Source: Enterococcus mundtii (GTDB taxonomy: Bacteria; Bacillota; Bacilli; Lactobacillales; Enterococcaceae). Taken from it: a stretch of DNA of 64,000 nt. The stretch is taken from NCBI RefSeq assembly GCF_002813755.1, contig NZ_CP018061.1, forward strand, positions 1,788,001 to 1,852,000, in the 5' to 3' direction. The notes under the pieces were generated by a model. The model was not told the origin of the DNA and did no database searches. It saw only the letters and a program-made list of their open reading frames with translations. The stretch's first letter is position 1; each line of letters starts with the position of its first letter. Of the stretch, positions 60,518-64,000 are shown piece after piece. A program made the translations under genes and the position numbers.

Positions 60518-61291
60518 GTGACAAACTATCAAGCAATCACATTTTTCGATCTCGATGGAACTTTATTAGATGGACATTCTAAAATAACTCCTGAGATCGC
60601 CGCAGCAATCCAAGCATTAAAAGACAATGATATCCTACCTGTTATCGCCACTGGACGGACAGAAATGGAAATCAAACAAATCATGCATGATGCAGGTATT
60701 ACTTCCGCTGTAACAATGAACGGTTCTTGTATTAGCGTAGAGGGAGAAGAAATTTATTCTGTACGCTTTTCTAAAGAAGAATGCCAAAAAATGCGTGACC
60801 ATATCGAAGAGCAAGGTCATGCCCTTTGTTTTTATAATAGAGAGAACATTTGGAGTACTCATCACACAGAGACGATGAGAAAAGCTTATAGCTTTATCCA
60901 TTCAGATGTGCCACCAATCGATCCTTCCGCTTTTCAGGATCATCCGATCAATATGTTGCTGATTCTTTCCGAATCAGGTGATGAATATTATCATGAACGT
61001 TTCCCAGACATGACTTTTTACCGCAATAGTCCCTATTCGATCGATACGGTCAGAAAAGGTATTTCAAAAGGTGCAGGGGTCAAACGCTTAAAAGAAACAT
61101 TAAAATTAGAGAATGTCCCAACTTTTGGTTTTGGTGACGGGCCGAACGATTTTGCCTTACTTGAAGCTTGTGATCACAAAATCGCGATGGGCAATGCTTA
61201 TGATGAGTTAAAAGAACTTGCAACCTTCATTACGAAGAAAAATACCGAAGGCGGGATCGTTCACGCATTGAAGCATTTTGAATTGATTTGA
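60518..61291 (+). CDS. Cof-type HAD family phosphatase
   Basis: 257 residues: FFDLDGTLLDG (D11, D13), the T/S in ATGRT, the Lys in the KGISKGAGV region and the GFGDGPNDF motif IV, with a C2-type cap domain. Dephosphorylates small phosphorylated metabolites; substrate unknown. GTG start with AAGGAG seven bases before it. Confidence 0.9.
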   Translation: MTNYQAITFFDLDGTLLDGHSKITPEIAAAIQALKDNDILPVIATGRTEMEIKQIMHDAGITSAVTMNGSCISVEGEEIYSVRFSKEECQKMRDHIEEQGHALCFYNRENIWSTHHTETMRKAYSFIHSDVPPIDPSAFQDHPINMLLILSESGDEYYHERFPDMTFYRNSPYSIDTVRKGISKGAGVKRLKETLKLENVPTFGFGDGPNDFALLEACDHKIAMGNAYDELKELATFITKKNTEGGIVHALKHFELI

Positions 61292-61402
61292 TTGTGGAAC
61301 TGCTTAAACATGACAAAACGAAATAGCCGTCACTTTAACAGAGGACGACTATTTCTACTATACCGAATGAAATTTTTGGCGCCGTTTTTAGCGGCGCTTT
61401 CC

Positions 61403-61432
61403 AAAGGGACTGTTCACGCAGTTCCTTTTTTA
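61403..61432 (+). terminator. Terminator downstream of the HAD gene
   Basis: AAAGGGACTG-ttcacg-CAGTTCCTTT followed by Ts. Between the stop and this hairpin (61292-61402) and up to 61584 no gene is seen; a second short dyad GCGCCG/CGGCGC lies at about 61380-61396. Confidence 0.85.
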
Positions 61433-61584
61433 TTGTTAATCTCGCCCAAGACTGAGGATTCAGACATCGCCCCTAAGTCCATGAGTAGGGAATTTTATCT
61501 AGTCAACTTCTCTAAAATGACAAATATCCACCTTTATTTTACTATCTCTCAACCGCGGCTAAAAACCGAATCCTTGTTTTGACA

Positions 61585-62979
61585 TCAGTCCATGTCGATC
61601 ATCACTTCAACCGTTTGCAGTGGTACGTCATAAAATCGGTCTTCGCGACGGCCTAAGAAATCTTTGGCTTGCTGTGGGAATAACGCATAGCTTAAAAGAT
61701 CTTCTGGTGATTTTGCATACTCACTGATTTCTTTTTTGAGTAGCGGCAATTGAGGTGCTAGTAAATCTGCGGGTCGCTCTTGGATCACTTGTTCATCGCC
61801 TATGATTGTTTGTTGGATGGCTTCAGCGATTGGTGCTGGAGAACGGCCATACAGTCCACGGACGTATTCTTTGATTTCAGTTGGGACGAGCTTATATCGC
61901 TCACCAGAGAGTACATTCATCAGCGCTTGCGTTCCTACCATTTGGGATAACGGAGTAACGAGTGGCGGAAAGCCAAGATCTGCTCGAACTTTTGGCACTT
62001 CTGCTAATACTTCTTCATATCTATCTTGTAATCCTTGTTCCGTCAACTGACTTAATAAATTAGATAGCATACCGCCAGGCACTTGATAAATCAATGTTTT
62101 AGGTTCAATGTCCTTGACTTTAGGATTCAACATCTCTTCATCTCGAAAACGATCTCTGATCGGATTGAAGTATTCTGCTATTTCTGTCACTTTTTTCATA
62201 TCTAGCCCTGTATCATAACCCAGTTCTTCAAGCACCAAAGCCATTGATTCAGTTGCAGGTTGGCTCGTTCCACCCGCAAAAGAAGAGATAGCCGTATCGA
62301 TGATGTCCGCCCCTGCTTCAACTGCTTTTAAATAGGTCATTTCAGCGATCCCACTTGTTGCATGAGTATGGACTTCTAATGGTAATGGAACAGCATCTTT
62401 GATTCGACTGATCAATTCGTAACCAGTTTGCGGGGTCAATACGCCCGCCATATCTTTGATACATAACGAATCTGCTCCAGTATCCGCCATTTCTTTTGCT
62501 AACCTCACAAAATAATCGATTGTATGGATCTCACTCGTCGTATAAGAAATAGCTGTTTGGCAATGGCCACCAGCTTCTTTAGCTGTCACAATAGCAGTCT
62601 GTAAATTTCGGACATCATTCAATGCGTCAAACACACGAATACTATCAATGCCGTTCTTGATCGATTTCTCGACAAATTCTTTGACTACGTCATCTGCATA
62701 ATTTTTATAACCAAGGAGGTTTTGTCCTCGAAGTAACATTTGTAGCTTTGTTTGTTTGACTTGTGAACGAATCATACGCAAACGCTCCCATGGATCTTCA
62801 TTTAAGAAACGTAAGCACGCATCAAAGGTAGCGCCACCCCACATCTCTAATGAATGGTAGCCTGCTTCATCCATCGTTTTCAAGATTGGCAACATGTCTG
62901 CTGTAGTCATTCTTGTAGCAATCAAGCTTTGTTGCCCATCACGCAAAACGGTTTCCATCATTTGGATTTTTTTTGCCAT
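61585..62979 (-). CDS. oadA: Oxaloacetate decarboxylase alpha subunit
   Basis: 464 residues: only the carboxyltransferase domain (ETVLRDGQQSLIATRM, SLCIKDMAGVLTPQTGYELI, EVHTHATSGIAEM), without the C-terminal biotin domain, which in enterococci is a separate protein. It decarboxylates oxaloacetate made from citrate to pyruvate, with sodium export by the other subunits. GAAAGGAAGG precedes the ATG. It follows citX with no gap. Confidence 0.95.
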   Translation of the reverse strand: MAKKIQMMETVLRDGQQSLIATRMTTADMLPILKTMDEAGYHSLEMWGGATFDACLRFLNEDPWERLRMIRSQVKQTKLQMLLRGQNLLGYKNYADDVVKEFVEKSIKNGIDSIRVFDALNDVRNLQTAIVTAKEAGGHCQTAISYTTSEIHTIDYFVRLAKEMADTGADSLCIKDMAGVLTPQTGYELISRIKDAVPLPLEVHTHATSGIAEMTYLKAVEAGADIIDTAISSFAGGTSQPATESMALVLEELGYDTGLDMKKVTEIAEYFNPIRDRFRDEEMLNPKVKDIEPKTLIYQVPGGMLSNLLSQLTEQGLQDRYEEVLAEVPKVRADLGFPPLVTPLSQMVGTQALMNVLSGERYKLVPTEIKEYVRGLYGRSPAPIAEAIQQTIIGDEQVIQERPADLLAPQLPLLKKEISEYAKSPEDLLSYALFPQQAKDFLGRREDRFYDVPLQTVEVMIDMD

Positions 62980-63531
62980 TTATTTCCTTCCTTTCTCAAC
63001 GAGTTGCTGGATATGTGTGCGTATTATTTGAAGGGAATGTTTCTGTTCGCGACTACAAACTTTGGCTACTTCTTTACACACGTAACATGTCCGTTGGTTA
63101 TATCCCAGCATCTCACGACTCAACTGCTGAATCTTTCCTTCTTCCCAAAAAAGTACATCAAGATCGACTAATCGACCATAGGGGCAAGTTTCTTCGAGTT
63201 CGATCATGCGCTTTTTTAGTCGTTCTTTTCTTAAAGGAAGAAGCAAAAAATACTCGTAACCTGTTTTTTTCTTACGATACAACTGGACCAATGGAGTGAC
63301 CTCTGAAACACATTCTTCTATAGCTTCGACCACTACGTGAAAGACTTGTGCGATTTCTTCTGACGTTTTGACAGGACCTGGTATATTCATAGTTGTTGAA
63401 AGCAATACATGTTGCGGATTTGCTTCCAATAATTTCCTCTGTCTGTTGGCACGTGCCTCTCTTGCGATAAGGATTTCTTCATGCGTCACAGTCGGTCCAT
63501 CGAATAATTTGCTACACATTTTTGACCACAT
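62980..63531 (-). CDS. citX: Citrate lyase holo-ACP synthase (CitX)
   Basis: 183 residues with the CitX motif [10 protein letters not shown] ... [10 protein letters not shown] ... VCSREQKHS. It transfers the phosphoribosyl-dephospho-CoA group onto the acyl carrier subunit of citrate lyase. Overlaps the end of citF by 20 bases; the ATG at 63519 is an alternative start. No separate ribosome site, so it is translated by coupling. Confidence 0.95.
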   Translation of the reverse strand: MWSKMCSKLFDGPTVTHEEILIAREARANRQRKLLEANPQHVLLSTTMNIPGPVKTSEEIAQVFHVVVEAIEECVSEVTPLVQLYRKKKTGYEYFLLLPLRKERLKKRMIELEETCPYGRLVDLDVLFWEEGKIQQLSREMLGYNQRTCYVCKEVAKVCSREQKHSLQIIRTHIQQLVEKGRK

Positions 63532-64000
63532 CGATCAGTGTGCCATCACGATATTCCACCAAGGCAACGATCTTTTCGCCATACTGGATGGCTGAAGGTT
63601 CACCAACGATGGCATATGCTTTTTGTTTAAGCTCGTCGATCGTATATTGAGGTATATCTACACCCTTGAAATACTCGATCAGATCTTGACGTTGAGGATT
63701 GATGGCGATACCTACTTCCGTAACTAAGACATCAATGCTGGTTCCGGGAGTCACAACCGTATTGACATGATCAACAACAGTGGGTATCCGTCCACGAACG
63801 AGTGGCGTGATCACCAGGCTCATTTTACAACCCATACTTGTATCTGGATGTCCGCCAACAGCTCCACGAATCACTCCATCTGAACCTGTCATGACATTGA
63901 CATTGTAATCCGTATCGATTTCTAACGCAGACAAAATGGCTGTATCTAACTGATTCACCATAGCACCTTTACTTGCTGGTGAAGCATACATACTTGCATC
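63512..64000 (-). CDS. citF: Citrate lyase alpha subunit (CitF), 3' part
   Basis: The gene continues beyond the right edge; 162 codons of its end are visible ([14 protein letters not shown] near the edge, then [20 protein letters not shown] and [13 protein letters not shown]). The alpha subunit is the citrate:acetyl-ACP transferase. Together with citX and oadA it marks the end of the enterococcal citrate fermentation operon. Confidence 0.95.
   Translation of the reverse strand, partial: DASMYASPASKGAMVNQLDTAILSALEIDTDYNVNVMTGSDGVIRGAVGGHPDTSMGCKMSLVITPLVRGRIPTVVDHVNTVVTPGTSIDVLVTEVGIAINPQRQDLIEYFKGVDIPQYTIDELKQKAYAIVGEPSAIQYGEKIVALVEYRDGTLIDVVKNV

Overview
The window is a low-GC Gram-positive chromosome segment that looks like Enterococcus, most likely a member of the E. 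faecium/hirae/mundtii side of the genus. The species is my inference. Support comes from the strong AGGAGG ribosome sites, a citF-citX-oadA citrate gene order as in the enterococcal citrate operon, an EbsC/YbaK deacylase, a lipoteichoic-acid synthase and enterococcal-type Gpi and GdhA.

Bases 1 to about 32,670 are the right-hand part of an integrated siphophage whose left end lies outside the window. It reads, from right to left: tyrosine integrase, a lysogeny module (CI-like repressor plus ImmA/IrrE protease) on the + strand, a divergent Cro-like gene, and then a long minus-strand early operon (ERF annealing protein, HNHc nuclease, replication initiator containing iterons, DnaB-type helicase, RusA, SSB, YopX, DUF1642 and many small proteins). 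These are followed by a late-gene regulator, an isolated + strand gene of unknown function, and the HK97-type late operon (HNH, TerS, TerL, portal, protease, capsid, connectors, tail tube, chaperones with a -1 frameshift, tape measure, Dit, a tail-tip protein with two wall-hydrolase domains, and an upper baseplate protein fused to a phosphoesterase). The integrase lies beside a tRNA-Ser(CGA) gene, which is the probable attachment site.

Bases 32,760 to 46,700 are chromosomal accessory DNA: a TetR regulator divergent from a DUF1576 membrane protein, a VTT/TVP38 protein, a membrane glycerophosphodiester phosphodiesterase, and several very small genes. There is a phage-derived module of divergent holin-like gene and XRE repressor plus ImmA/IrrE gene with three matching operators, followed by a secreted NlpC/P60 protein with GW-like repeats preceded by a cre-like site. 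A nucleoside deaminase follows, then two identical cold-shock genes in a 0.4-kb direct duplication.

Bases 46,700 to 64,000 are core genes: gpi, gdhA, a BaiN/HI0933 flavoprotein, and the convergent trio rRNA methyltransferase-aroD-ybaK. Next come an LTA synthase, an FtsX-like permease with a degenerate ATPase, a SdpI-like protein with a two-component system, a HAD phosphatase, and the 3' end of the citrate fermentation operon (citF partial, citX, oadA).

The most notable signals are: a probable +1 frameshift that would add an Ig-like domain to the capsid protein; a four-copy 15-bp iteron origin inside the phage initiator gene; the repressor/protease/holin module with its operators; orphan + strand terminators inside minus-strand phage operons; and an ABC-type ATPase relative without a Walker A motif.
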